A stretch of DNA of 47,885 nucleotides from Diplocarpon mali (Eukaryota > Ascomycota > Leotiomycetes > Helotiales > Drepanopezizaceae), in assembly GCA_024741835.1 (NCBI GenBank), contig JAENRP010000229.1, positions 1 through 47,885 on the forward strand. Direction: 5' to 3'. The translations under genes were made by a program, and so were the position numbers. Position 1 is the stretch's first letter; each line of letters begins with the position of its first letter. The notes under the pieces were generated by a model. It had not been told where the DNA came from and searched no databases. It saw nothing but the letters and a program-made list of their open reading frames with translations. This document shows positions 1-10,825 of the stretch, piece by piece.

Positions 1-70
1 TCTCTCTCTCTCTCCCCCTCTCTCCCTCTCTCCCTCTCTCCCTCTCTCTCTCTCCCCCTCTCTCCCTCTC
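1..70. repeat. CT-rich simple sequence
   Basis: Imperfect (CT)n with CCCTCTCT units runs from the window edge to about position 70, so its true length is unknown. It is a pyrimidine tract of the kind common in fungal promoters and leaders. Confidence 0.9.
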
Positions 71-170
71 TTCTGGTTGCGGGCTCGTGGATGTTGAAGG
101 GAGGGTTTCGACGTCGGCTCTTGTAGGATCGACTGGCCCGAGCTGGGGCAGTGGAGACGGGTAGGACGTC

Positions 171-205
171 TCTTCTTCTTCTTCTTCTTCTTCTTCTTCT
201 TCTTT
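171..205 (+). repeat. (CTT)n microsatellite
   Basis: About ten consecutive CTT triplets. They read as polyleucine in one frame, which is an artefact of the repeat rather than a transmembrane segment. Confidence 0.92.
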
Positions 206-449
206 TCTCTCTCCCCTTGCCTCCCCTTTTCGGAGCTACGATTCTAGCGGTAGGAGAGGAGGGTCGGCGCCGACTGCTTGGTCAGACACGGCTGTTCTGG
301 CTCTGTGAACACAGCCTCCTCGCTTGCGCGTCTTGAGAACTGCGAGGATGCGGAGAGGTCTGCCACGTTGAGCGGAAGGACTGCTCGGGGGGGGGGACCT
401 GATCATGCGTGTTTTCGAGGGGGATCGTGAAATGTTTTCTTTTGATCAT

Positions 450-456
<7 letters not shown>

Positions 457-495
<39 letters not shown>
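457..495 (+). repeat. (TG)n dinucleotide microsatellite
   Basis: About 19 TG units, giving alternating Val-Cys or Thr-His on translation. Non-coding simple repeat. Confidence 0.93.
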
Positions 496-497
<2 letters not shown>

Positions 498-3400
498 CTC
501 TCTGCGTGCGCGAGGAGAGTCACAACAAGGAGTCGTCAACATACTCCGGCGTGGATCTCTCCCTGTGGTCGAGCGGTCAGAGGGAAGCGTGCGCTTTCTC
601 GAGTCGGATCGGATAATCGCACAGGGCTCGTCTCGGGCCGCGAGGGCGGGGGCAGAGCACGATGCTGCGCTCTGGGGCGGAGAGGAGGGGCTACCCGCCG
701 CCAGCGCGCGCGCACCGATGCGTGTCGGCGTGTGCTCGGCCCGTCGGTCGTGTAGGTCTGCGGCCGGCGCAGCCCGGCCTCTGGAGAAGTCCAAGTATCG
801 GATTCGCGGAGGCGCGCTGAGACCGTCGGGTCCGCGACTCGGGGCCAGGGCTGGACTAGCTTTCGTCTCACGGCTACCGAACTCGTCGTGTACCGCCTGG
901 GATCCAGCTCTCGTAGCCTTCGTAGCGGGGGGGGATCCTCTCCGTATCCCGGCTCGGCTCGCGGCGATTGTTTGGAGAGCCACGCACCGGCGCTCGGAAT
1001 GCTTCCCAGCAGGCTTCGATCGAGGAGCGGCAACACCGCGGGGACCAGCACCCGGGACGCCTAGCCGGAGGTCTCTCTCTCCCCCCCCCTGGTACGTCTG
1101 GCCTCTTGATTCCTCGTGCGGGGTGTCGGATCCCCAGGCTCGGCTCGTCCGCGAGTACTGTACAGCAGCGCAGGTTAAGCGAGGAAAGGGGAGCGCAGCC
1201 GCGTGAGGGGATCAACAACCCCCCCCAACGCTGCGCCTGCCACGTGACGCGACGCCGGCGGGGCTCGCTTCAGAGGAGCGAAGCCTCGGCCGCGCGCCAA
1301 GCTGGGGAACGCACTTCGGGGTAGGACACGGCGAGAGCGAAGAGGCCGAGGAGACCCCCGCCGCTGAGCAGCGCGGCCCGCGATGATCGAGCGCGGAGTG
1401 GCCGGCCCAGGGATTGGCGAGAACCGCGGTGGGCTCGAGGCACGGGTGTCCCCGTCTCCGGCCTGGCCCGTTTGTTGGGCGTCGGGCACGCGAGGGTCCG
1501 GCCCGGGCGGACAGACCGCCGGGGCGGGGCTCGGGCCGCGACGGGCCGGCTCACCTGCCTGGCTCCCGGCGTGCCGGGATACGGGGACGTGGTCGATCCC
1601 CCTCTCCGAGCGTCTGGCCGTCCATCTCGCGAGGCCGGCGCCATCCGGGCGCCGAACTGCACGCACGCCGCGGCGCCGTCCCTTTCTTGCGAGCCGGGCG
1701 GTTCGGAGCCGAGCTCCTGCGCTTCCTCAGAGCCGGGCCCTCTCTTCGGCCGAGCCTGCTGCTCGGAGGCTCTGCTCGAGCGCAGCGATCCGCCGATCAC
1801 ATGCCGACGACGGCCGCGGTCTCCCCTCTTCACCGGGTGCTGGTCCGGCTTGACGCTTCATTGCATTCAGGGGCTTCTCGCTTAGGATGCGGATCCACTG
1901 GCTTGTACCACCGACCGGTGTCGGCTCCAGCCAACGGCCGCTTTGTCTGTTGACTTTCCCCCCTCTCGACTGCGCCGGCCGAGAGACGGGCGTTGGAGTG
2001 CGAACGGAGTCCGGCCATCGGCCTGCGGCTGCAGAGTCAGGAAGCACACTCCCCTCGAGGAGGAGAGAGGGGGAGAGGAGAGCGCCGCCGCGATCTGCAG
2101 CGCGTCCACGTTTGACGTATCCCCGACCCGACAGAAGCCCGAGCCTCTTGCGCGGGTCGGGAGGCAAGGGAATCGACGCCGCCGCCATCCCCGGCACACC
2201 ATGCTGCGGCCCGTCTCTGGCGCGGGCGTGTTCTCCCCGTTTGCCCTGGCGTGGGAGGGATTCGGTCCTGATCTGGGTCCCTACCTACTCCCCGAGACGT
2301 GGGCGGCGGGAGCATGCTCGCGCTGGTCGCGTGCTGGCACCAGCCCCCGTGGGCGGCCTCACCCGCCGACCGTCCGAGACCTGCGCGGGTACCCGTGAGG
2401 GGCGAGGGAGCAGCACGCGAGGTTTCGTGAGTTCTTGGCCGATGCCGACGCTCGCCCTGGCGCTGCTGCTGCTTGCGGGATGCGATGGCTGGCTGGGTGT
2501 GAGAATCTGGGCCATCCTGGAGCCTTCGAACCACCGGGTCCCAGGAGGGGATGCACGCCGCTTGACTGGGCCTTGGACGCATACGATCCGATGAGAGGGG
2601 GGGGGAAGGAACTCGCAGTCCTCTCATCCGAGAAGAAATTCACATGCATCATGTAGGAACACGTAACTAGTAAAGAGAAGGACCAAGTTACCAGAGTATA
2701 TGATGATCTCCAAAGGACTACCCGAGGCTCGTCTCGACCGGCACATCTTCTACGTCCTTCGACTCGGGGTGTCTTGTCCTGCTGGCCCTGACTTGGCGGA
2801 CCGCCGCGAGTCCACGATTGCGGATGGCATCCTCAGGGCTAGACCGGCATGATACACACTCGGCCTTGATCTGCCTCTCCGGAGCTGCCTTATCGCCCGC
2901 AATGCTCGGGATCCTCGCCGGGAAATACATATACCGCCCGTCCGCGATGCGACTCTACATCCTGGCTTGCGAGGACATGATCGTCATCACCGGCCCACTG
3001 TCGCCGTCCACGCAATGTCTCGAGCCGGGGAAACTAAGCCGATGAGCTGCCGTCTCGGGAGACACCAGAATGGCCCGTCGTCGAGCAAGAAAAGCCCCCG
3101 ACGAGGCTTCTCGCGAGGGAACGCGCCACCAAGCCCGGTAGCCTCCTCACATCTGCACTTGGACGCTCGACTCGTTGATCGGCCTGGGCTGCCTCGTGAG
3201 TCCCGCAACCAGAGGGTCAGGAGGCAGCTCTAAGAGGACTCGCCGGCGCCTCGAGCGTGGGACGAGTCGTTTTATGATATACACTGCCGCGTGATGTCTA
3301 CCTCGCAGAGGGCGCACTCTGCACCCCGTCTTGCTGTCCACGGCACGGCCGCTCTCGCCGGGCGCGACTATACAGCCGCGGTAGAATCTCGTCCGAGACG

Positions 3401-3916
3401 CGTCGCGCGACAGTCTTGACAGCGGGAGTCGCCGTGCTCAGTCCTGGCTGGGGAGAGACGACAAGGCGGAAGAGAGCTCAAGACCCCAGGGCGGAGAAAT
3501 CGCCAGCGGGCCGCGATCCAGAGGTTCGGACCGTGCTGCGGGAATCAAACACGCGGCACGCTCGGCGCGCGACGAAGCCGGACTACAAGACCTGGAGCTC
3601 CAGGCGTGCGTGGCTTGATATATCCTCAGCGAGAGGGGTCGGCGGAGGGGGTGTTGGACAACCACGAGCGCGCGACCTCCCGGCAACGAGGTCAGCATCC
3701 GGCTCTTCGAGGTGTGAAGGATACTCCCCTCGCCCCGGAGGAACAATGAAAGCGGCCGCTGTGTGCACCAGAGGGAAGTCCTGACACGGGGGATGTTTAT
3801 AGAGAGGGAGAGAGATATACTCATCCCTACAGACATTCATCCAGACACATCCTGTCATCCCGATAGCGCACGGGACCCGCCGAGTACTACGGGGAAGTCG
3901 TTTGCACGGTATTGTG

Positions 3917-3928
3917 TGTATGTGTGTA

Positions 3929-4014
<86 letters not shown>
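3917..4014 (+). repeat. TATGTG hexanucleotide array
   Basis: After a short TGTGTGTA lead-in, the unit TATGTG repeats almost perfectly to about 4014, some 14 or more copies. It is directly followed by a different TA-rich array, so two simple repeats abut here. It probably varies in length between strains. Confidence 0.93.
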
Positions 4015-4016
<2 letters not shown>

Positions 4017-4126
4017 GATACATATCTACATATCGACATATCTACATATCTTTATATCTACATATCTACATATCTACATACCTACATACCTACACCTACA
4101 CCTACACCTACACATACAAATGTATA
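4015..4126 (+). repeat. Degenerate TACATATC / TACACC array
   Basis: Repeats of about eight bases of the form TACATATC change into TACATACC and then into six-base TACACC units. The gradual shift in unit suggests stepwise slippage. No coding potential is seen. Confidence 0.85.
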
Positions 4127-5160
4127 TATCTATACATGTATAATTCTCCCCTTCCCACCGCCGGTGCATGTCTCGCGCAGCTGGAGCAGTCCTGCTCCTC
4201 GAATCCCCGGGTCCCTCGAGCACCACACTGTCTCTCGTTCCCATCCTCTGTTTGCAGCAAATCACGGCTCTCCCGGGCCTTCCTCTCGGCCGCACCACAC
4301 CTGTCCAAGATCCACGCCCAACCCCCCCCATTCTGGAGCGAATGGTCCAACCAAGCAACCCCTGGACAAGATCTATCTGGTATATATCAACTCCAATCCA
4401 GGACAGGATTGTGCCTCAGTTCTGACCTGGGTTCCGGCCTCAGGACCTGCTCCTGCTACCCGTCACGTCGCGTCACATCACACTCAGCTGCATACCTCCA
4501 CCCTCCCTGCGTGCACACCTCAGCTACTCGCTCGTCGCAACCACCGACATCACTCACTACCTATCTCCAAGGGTGCTACCCTCGAGGCTCCAGCTCTCCT
4601 CGCCACCAGTCGTGTATCCCCACAACCTCTTTCTACCACCTCGAGCAGGCGTCGGAGGCCTGGCAGCGACAGTCTGACGGTTCCCAGAGCCCAGCTCGAG
4701 ACGCAGGCCCTCTTGGTAGAAGGTTCGAATCCAGAGTATCCCGTCACCTCTTCTCGACCGGCTTCAGCCCTCTCGACTTGTATGCTGAGCCCCCTTGTCT
4801 CGAGGCGTGTACCTGCGAAGTTCCGGTGCTCACCTTTCGGAGACTGCTGAGCCTCTACGGAGAGGAGTCTCGACTTGTCAACCGTAAAGCCATCAATAGA
4901 CTCCACATCCTCGACGGCGACCCGGTGTCCAGGGCTGGCTCTACCCCCTTTTCCTCTTCGGCATAGCCGGTGTCGTTGGACAGCCACGAAGCCAAACGTG
5001 ACTTCAAACCGGGCTGGCTGTGGAAAGCCAACGGGTGGTCTAGATCGTGGATCAGATCCCACCGGGCACCGTCTTTCCCTGCTCATTTGCCTACAGCCGG
5101 CCACCGGGTTGTGCTGAAGACCATTCTCCCCATGGGCGTTCGCACAAACCGTCCCCCTTC

Positions 5161-5283
5161 GGCTCCTCTTGACAACCCTCTAAAGCTCCTAGGGTGATCT
5201 TCTCGACGTAAAAGCATCCGGCCCCTCTTGACAACCCTCTAAAGCTCCTAGGGTGATCTTCTCGACGTAAAAGCATCCGGCCC
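5161..5283 (+). repeat. 59 bp tandem duplication
   Basis: Bases 5161-5219 are repeated at 5220-5278 with a single difference (T at 5164, C at 5223), and a few bases of a third copy follow. Such near identity implies a recent duplication. It lies about 0.3 kb upstream of the vosA start, probably in its leader or promoter. Confidence 0.93.
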
Positions 5284-5548
5284 CGGCAAGGATTCAGACG
5301 AAGAGTCTTAGGACAGACATCATCGACTCCACAAGGATCTTCAAATAAGTGCCATCTACCACAAAACGAAGTCTGATGGACCGAGGACCCATCCTCCTGC
5401 TCTCCAACTTGACAAGAGCCAGATCCGGTTGCAATGCAGAACGTACAACATACTCACCGGTTCACGAGCGCCGTGCCGGCTCACCTCCCAGGATTGTTGA
5501 GGTTTGGATCCACAGCCCGATCGTAGCTTCTCCTGCTAACCACGAGCA

Positions 5549-7053
5549 ATGGTCTCTAGCGAGCACTGTACGCTCACTCTGCGCCAAGGAGCTGAGCATG
5601 CAAGGGTCGCTGTCGTCAAGGAGAAAGGTACGTGAGACCACTGCTGAACGTCGCGGGTGTCGCTGATTTAGTTCAGACCGCCAACCGGTTGACCCGCCAC
5701 CTATCATACAGCTGAAGATCTCTACGATGCAAAATCGCGACCAGCACTACTTGCAAAGTGCGCATAATCGACCCTCGTATGTCACAGCGTCACTGACTTC
5801 TCATCTTAACAGGTCCTTACTTCTTCATGGCATGTAGTCTCTTACCAGCGACGGACAAGTCTGGCCTCCCCAGCTCCACACTTGGAGCTACTTTAGTAGG
5901 CACGTTGGTTTCGTCGCTACATTGGCTCAAGGACCCTCTTGAGAAGGACGGTAGATACGGGGCTTTCTTTATCTTTAATGATCTCTATGCTAAGCACGAG
6001 GGCAAGTTTCGTTTCCAGTTTACGCTATACGAGATGCGCGGAGACGAATGCTACTACGTCAAATCAATTGATTCTAGTCCTTTTCAGGTCTATACTAGGA
6101 GGGAATTCCAGGGCATGGCAGCATCAACCGACTTGGTTCGATCTTTTAGCGTTCAGGGGGTGAAGGTGAGAGTACGAAGGGAGCCGAAAGCCTTACTCGG
6201 GAAAAATGGACCTGCCCACGACGACTCCCGACCCCGACGCAACCAGCCCAAGAAACCCAAGGCAATCGATGAAGACGCATGCCAGCCTACAGACTCTGCC
6301 GGATTTCCGGAGCATCGTCGACGGCACGTTAGAAAACAACGAGCCTCCAAGAAGGTACAATCCGGCCAACGATCAGCGGCTGCCCCTACCACCTCCTATC
6401 CAAGAACAGCCTCCAAAGACCAGCAGCCTTCAACAGCTGCTCGTTCAAGATTGGAAAGGACCCAGGCCCCCTTCCAGAAGTCCTCGATAGGCCAACACCA
6501 ACAAAACCAGATGGCTGCCCCTATGACGATGGCAAGAGTTGTTTCGGGTAGTCGGCGCAGCTTTTGCCAACAGTCGCCCATGTCGCCTTCTAGCCATTGC
6601 AACTTTTCGCACTCACCACAGGCTGCCACTTTTCAATATCCAGTTTTCGATGACAGGCCGGGAAATGCTCACGCGGGAGCTTCAATCCCATTTCAGCCCA
6701 ACTCTACGCAGTCTCTACAGGACTTACAAATCCAACCTGAGTCGCTTGCCTTTCGTTATAGTCCCCACACGCCTCCACAAGACATTACTGCTCAAAGTTT
6801 CTGGATACCGCCTCAGTCTGGCGGCACACAACAATCAGGCTATCAAGTCAGCCTAATGACATGTAACACCGGCGGCGGTTTGGTCACACCAGGCTATGTT
6901 GGGGCAGGACCACCAGCCCGGACAAGAACAACCAGCACTCCGGTATTCTCAAACTACTCTGGCGCCACCCTCGCCCGCTTTCAACCATACCAGGAATTCG
7001 CCTTGAGTGCTGTGCAGCATCCGGATGTGTTGGCTGGCAACATGCCATGTTAG
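5549..7053 (+). CDS. vosA: Velvet-domain developmental regulator, VosA type
   Basis: Three exons, 5549-5627, 5677-5757 and 5813-7053, give 466 residues. Joining them restores a complete velvet domain at about residues 8-180: LTLRQGAEHARVAVVKEKD, then DRQPVDPPPIIQLKI (27-41), YLQSPYFFM (51-59), GTLVSSLHWLKD, and the closing SFSVQGVKVRVRREPK. The KEKDR/DPPPI arrangement close to the N-terminus fits VosA better than VeA or VelB. Basic stretches at about 193-203 and 222-234 could be nuclear localisation signals. The remaining C-terminal half is rich in Gln, Pro, Ser and Thr, as expected for an activation region. VosA proteins bind promoter DNA, usually with VelB, and control spore maturation, trehalose and asexual development. 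Intron 2 (5758-5812) uses a GTGCGC donor. The start is the first ATG after an in-frame stop at 5537; a further upstream exon is possible. Confidence 0.92.
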
Positions 7054-8452
7054 CAGGGACTCAACGGCTCTATATGCAAGACGGACTATTGACTTTTGAG
7101 CTTGTCAGTTTCCTCTATTCGGCTATGACAGAGATTACTGTGGTGAAATTGGTGTTTATCTCCCCCCCCCTTTCTCCAAAGATATTCTGATTTGTAGTGG
7201 AAGCTTTGGGGACGGGGGTTCGGGTATCTCAAATGATACAGCACGGGTCTCTTTTCTTGGTATTGGGAGAGGGGGTGATTTCGCATCCACATCTGCGGAT
7301 TTCCAGTCGCAGCGAGTTTCAAGGTTTTCAGGGTTCAGAGTAGGGAGGCTGTAGCAGAGCTTGAGTCGTTGGTACTGGTTCACACATACTTTCACCTGTC
7401 TCGTACCGCTCAATCTGTTTGGTTCTGTCAAACTGGGATGCGAACTTCAAATGCCCTCTAGAACTTTGGGGCTGGCGTGCAGCGGAAAAGGGAATCGCCA
7501 CTGTCTCTCTATTCCACGGGACGTCAGGGAGCAGCTGCCGCTGCGGTTCCGTGCTCTCTTTAACAATATAGTCATATCCAGCCAAGGCGAGAGCATGAAA
7601 TCAAGGAATCGATGCTTCACAATCGGCTATTTGTGCGATACGTCCCCCCCCCCTCTCGCCCTCTTCCTCCTCCTCCTCCTCCTTCTTTTCTTGTCTTCTC
7701 CTCTTCTTCTCTCCCCGTTCTTCTTGGTAGAAACTGGAAGTCTCGGGAGGTGAGGAGTCAAGGAAGAGATGGGACTGGGTTAGCCGAGATGAGACGGGAT
7801 GGGAGTGGAGGGATCGCGGGCGTGAGAAGACTCCGACGAGTGTATATCCATCCAGGTTGTTGTTGTTGTTGTCGGACGACTTGGAGAGGATAGTCTAACG
7901 TGCGGAAGTCGGATCCCTGAACCAAGTTGGTGGTTTGGGAACGGACTGGCGACAGGATAGACCAGGTATCTGCTTACCTCCCTCCTTACCTACGTCCAGG
8001 ACCGTAGGAACCTGAGGCCAGGTGCTGACTACTCACGCGCCTCCCGTGTTGGTGTTACTTCATCTCAGGGTCGGAACGTCACGTCACGCTGCGGGGAACG
8101 ATACCTTCGCATCTCGTCAAGGAACTAGTGAGACTTTCGTCTCTGTTCCGGCTCCTCCTCTCCGACCTCCAGCTCACACATGCACTTCCTTCTCTCTAGA
8201 ACATCTACTGATCCAAGACCCTAGCGGGGAAAAAAAAGCAGAGAGGAAAGAAGAGGGAAGATAAGAAAAACAAAACATGGCCTTCTCCCACCGCGCAACC
8301 GACGCCCTCCCCGCCCTCAGAGCCTACCTCTCACACATCTCACTCCATTCTTCCATGTTGGGATGACATCCAGAGTTGGGCTTGAATGTGAAGGTAACAT
8401 CTCAATGCTGGCATCCTGACAACAGGCAGGCCCGACGACACCAATCGGGCTG
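7054..8452. other. Spacer downstream of vosA with pyrimidine tract
   Basis: No recognisable gene. It contains C runs at 7162-7170 and 7644-7653, a CT-rich tract at about 7640-7725, and a purine-rich leader at about 8228-8275. The leader ends in a strong start context, CAAAACATGG (ATG at 8277). That ATG opens only 29 codons (MAFSHRATDALPALRAYLSH...) before a stop at 8364; see the next gene for how it may belong to it. Confidence 0.6.
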
Positions 8453-8926
8453 ATGGACGGCAACGAACTCCCATGGGGCGCCACGGGCGACATGTTCCGA
8501 CTACTCTTCACCGCCATACCCGAATTCGAAGACCCGGATCAGCGATGCTGGGTCTTGCAGCACAAGAATCACGGCAAGGAAGCGTGGGGCGACGTGTACT
8601 GCTTCACCGAGACCGAGTTCCTCCCGCAACACATCGCTGTCATGAACTTCAAGACGGGCGATGTGCGGGGCAGCTTCTTCAACCACGTTACGTCCTGCGG
8701 GCGGAACATCATGGATGAGGGGAGGGTGGTGGGCACGGTCAACCTGGCGGGTGCGAAGTGTAATAGGCGGGTGTGGAATGGGGAGGAGTGGCGGAGTGAG
8801 GTCGTGAGGGTGTGTGAAGGTGAGGTCGACAGGTGGGAGGTGCTCGAAAGCGTTTTTGGCATTTTGCTGGGGGACGAGGAGCGGAAGGGGATCAAGGGCT
8901 TCGGGTCGGATTCGAGGGGGCGGTAG
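8453..8926 (+). CDS. Small conserved-looking protein of unknown function
   Basis: I do not recognise this gene. The 157-residue frame has the GC-rich third positions of a real coding exon and a soluble, mixed-charge sequence with motifs such as GNELPWGATGDMFRLLF and CWVLQHKNHGKEAWGD. There is no signal peptide or membrane segment. The frame is open upstream to an acceptor CAG ending at 8425 (AGPTTPIGL before the Met). A good first-exon candidate starts at ATG 8277, but its only GT donor (8357) leaves phase 2 while the exon at 8426 needs phase 0, so the two cannot be joined as written. Either translation starts at 8453, or an assembly or real indel separates the two parts. Confidence 0.6.
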   Translation: MDGNELPWGATGDMFRLLFTAIPEFEDPDQRCWVLQHKNHGKEAWGDVYCFTETEFLPQHIAVMNFKTGDVRGSFFNHVTSCGRNIMDEGRVVGTVNLAGAKCNRRVWNGEEWRSEVVRVCEGEVDRWEVLESVFGILLGDEERKGIKGFGSDSRGR

Positions 8927-10825
8927 GGATGGGTTGAGCGAGCCTGTTTGCTGTGCGGAAGGGCTTTCTCTCGGCTGCTTCTCCCGTTCGGTGCTGTGAC
9001 CTGGAGCTGGAAACAGGAGACTTGCTGGTGCATTTGTCGAATGGTTTTGTGACGGCCGTTTCAGGTACAGTTCGATACCGCCACATGCTAGGCAGCTAGG
9101 TATCCCGAACAAGCATCAAAAATGAACGATCGTCAACTTCGACCCGGGAAGAGAGATGTCTGGGAATGAGATTTTGCCTAGGGTCTTGACCGCAGTATTC
9201 TGCAGGAACTTCAAGGTCTGCAATAGTCGGTTCAAGAATGAGGGCAGACAGTGCAAGAGCCTAGAGATTCCCAGGTAACTCGCTTGGTATGAAAACATCC
9301 GTACGGAGCGTTGAGGCTCTTTCGCGAGAAGATCATGCAGCGCTGCCTTGTGTCGCCCAGGCTGGCAGTGTAAAAGAATACATGGCTCTGCAAAGTAAAA
9401 TTATGCCACTAATCTGCGAGGAACTAGGCCGAGGGACTTCTCAATGACCTGCTTTGGCGATATCGAGCTGCTACATGGCCATATTAACTCCAAATCTGGC
9501 TTCGACACCTTGAGACTACAGTATCCAGGTGAGGGCAGCCTTTCATATCTCCCCTGCACTCGCAGAAAAATGTGTCTTGTTTAATAATAGAGACTGGTGC
9601 TGGCAACCCAATCTGCATCACATAGACATCTGCCATCAGCTGAACTGAGATGGAAATCTTGGTAACCACCCATCCCGCACGCATGTATGTACAATTCCGA
9701 GGCTCCGCGCCACACCTTATTTCATCCTTTTCTCGAGCTGCAACTTCCAATCAGCTTCGCTACCTCGGGGAGCTCCTGTGGCCGGGAAATACATACTCTC
9801 CAAGGGTTGTTCAACTCGAATCCTGCTGGCGCTGCTGGGTTGTCTGTCTGTCCTCTCAGGAATCCAGTCAATCTGCGGTCGCGATCCATCACTATGTCCA
9901 ATTAGCTCTGCCAGCCCTGTGGTAGTCAATCCGGCAAGGTACTCTGCTGCAGGACAGTTAGCTTTCAGGATTCCCAAGAGCAGTCAAGATATCTGCCTCA
10001 CCCTGTCCCATTGATCCACCGAATGTCTTCCCCTCTTCCCTCCGTTCTGCATGTGTCTGATCTTGGACATTCCTGCTCCGGTGATACCGAACATCTGCGA
10101 CGCTCAGTATATGCTCCTCCGAGCCGACTGCGGGAGCGGATGATACGCACGGCAAGCATGATCCCGTAGGGAAGGAGAGCTTCGAACGGGACACCCATCG
10201 TGGCGGTTGTATCTCAGTCCTAGCACTTCAATGAGCGTCTGATAATGGTTCAATGTCGCGCGGGAGGTGCTGTACACAGCTATTCGAGCCGTGGTAGATC
10301 GAACTGACATTTGCGAGACGGACGTGACGTTGGATTTGACGGCTGGTTTGATGCTTATGTAATTCAAGCCGAAGCACCAAGACGACACCACAACCCGCGA
10401 ATGCGCAGATGGTGATATTGCAATACCACTGCACGATATTGACTCAATTCAAGCTTGGTCTACGCGCCGGCCAGCCATATGGTTTCTATTCTATCGTGTC
10501 ATTGATTGCCCCGTTAAAGTTGTTGCCACAAATCCCGCGTTCTCTTTGATTTCCCCACACGCCTCCCGTCCAACGTCCTCGAAATCACCTCTCAAGCCAG
10601 TAATCCGCCAAACACACGGCAGACAGTGGCGGCTCTGATAGTACACTGCTCAGAGAGACTGCACATCATCTTACGCCGATGCTGTGAAGCCCGGGGCGAC
10701 CTCTAGCCTCCTGCGCGCATACTGATCACCTAAAGGACCAACCTTCTACACGCTTCGTGTCACGGACATCACCATCCAAGGACATTCCTCGGACGCACAT
10801 GCCCATGCTGAGAATCTGATGGGAG
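8927..10825. other. Spacer upstream of sas3
   Basis: About 1.9 kb with short, mutually overlapping open frames on both strands, none of which I recognise. No repeat or RNA gene is seen. It should hold the 3' end of the small gene and the promoter and leader of sas3. Confidence 0.5.

Larger units (their letters stand above)
1..5548. other. Long gene-free GC-rich region upstream of vosA
   Basis: No reading frame here resembles a known protein. The open frames are by-products of high GC content and of repeats that lack stops. The region holds a CT-rich start, (CTT)n, (TG)n, a TATGTG hexamer array, a TATCTACA-like array, a 59 bp tandem duplication and several runs of eight or more G or C (each listed separately). 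CATTCT hexamers at 4329-4334 and 5122-5127 fit the AbaA consensus CATTCY. AbaA is known to activate vosA in Aspergillus nidulans, but so short a match occurs often by chance. The stretch probably contains the vosA promoter and a long leader; an unseen upstream exon or a non-coding RNA cannot be excluded. Confidence 0.6.

Noticed and set aside
282..2627. Many long open frames on both strands of the GC-rich left end
   Set aside because: They overlap in up to five frames, are Arg/Pro/Ala/Gly-rich and show no domain. This is what GC-rich non-coding DNA produces.
4726..4736. tRNA B-box-like GGTTCGAATCC
   Set aside because: The flanking bases do not form a T-arm stem beyond two pairs, and no matching acceptor stem or A box is present.
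3902..4966. 354-residue plus-strand frame through the TATGTG array
   Set aside because: It is open because the repeat lacks stops. The Cys-Val/Tyr-Val repeats and the following sequence match no family.
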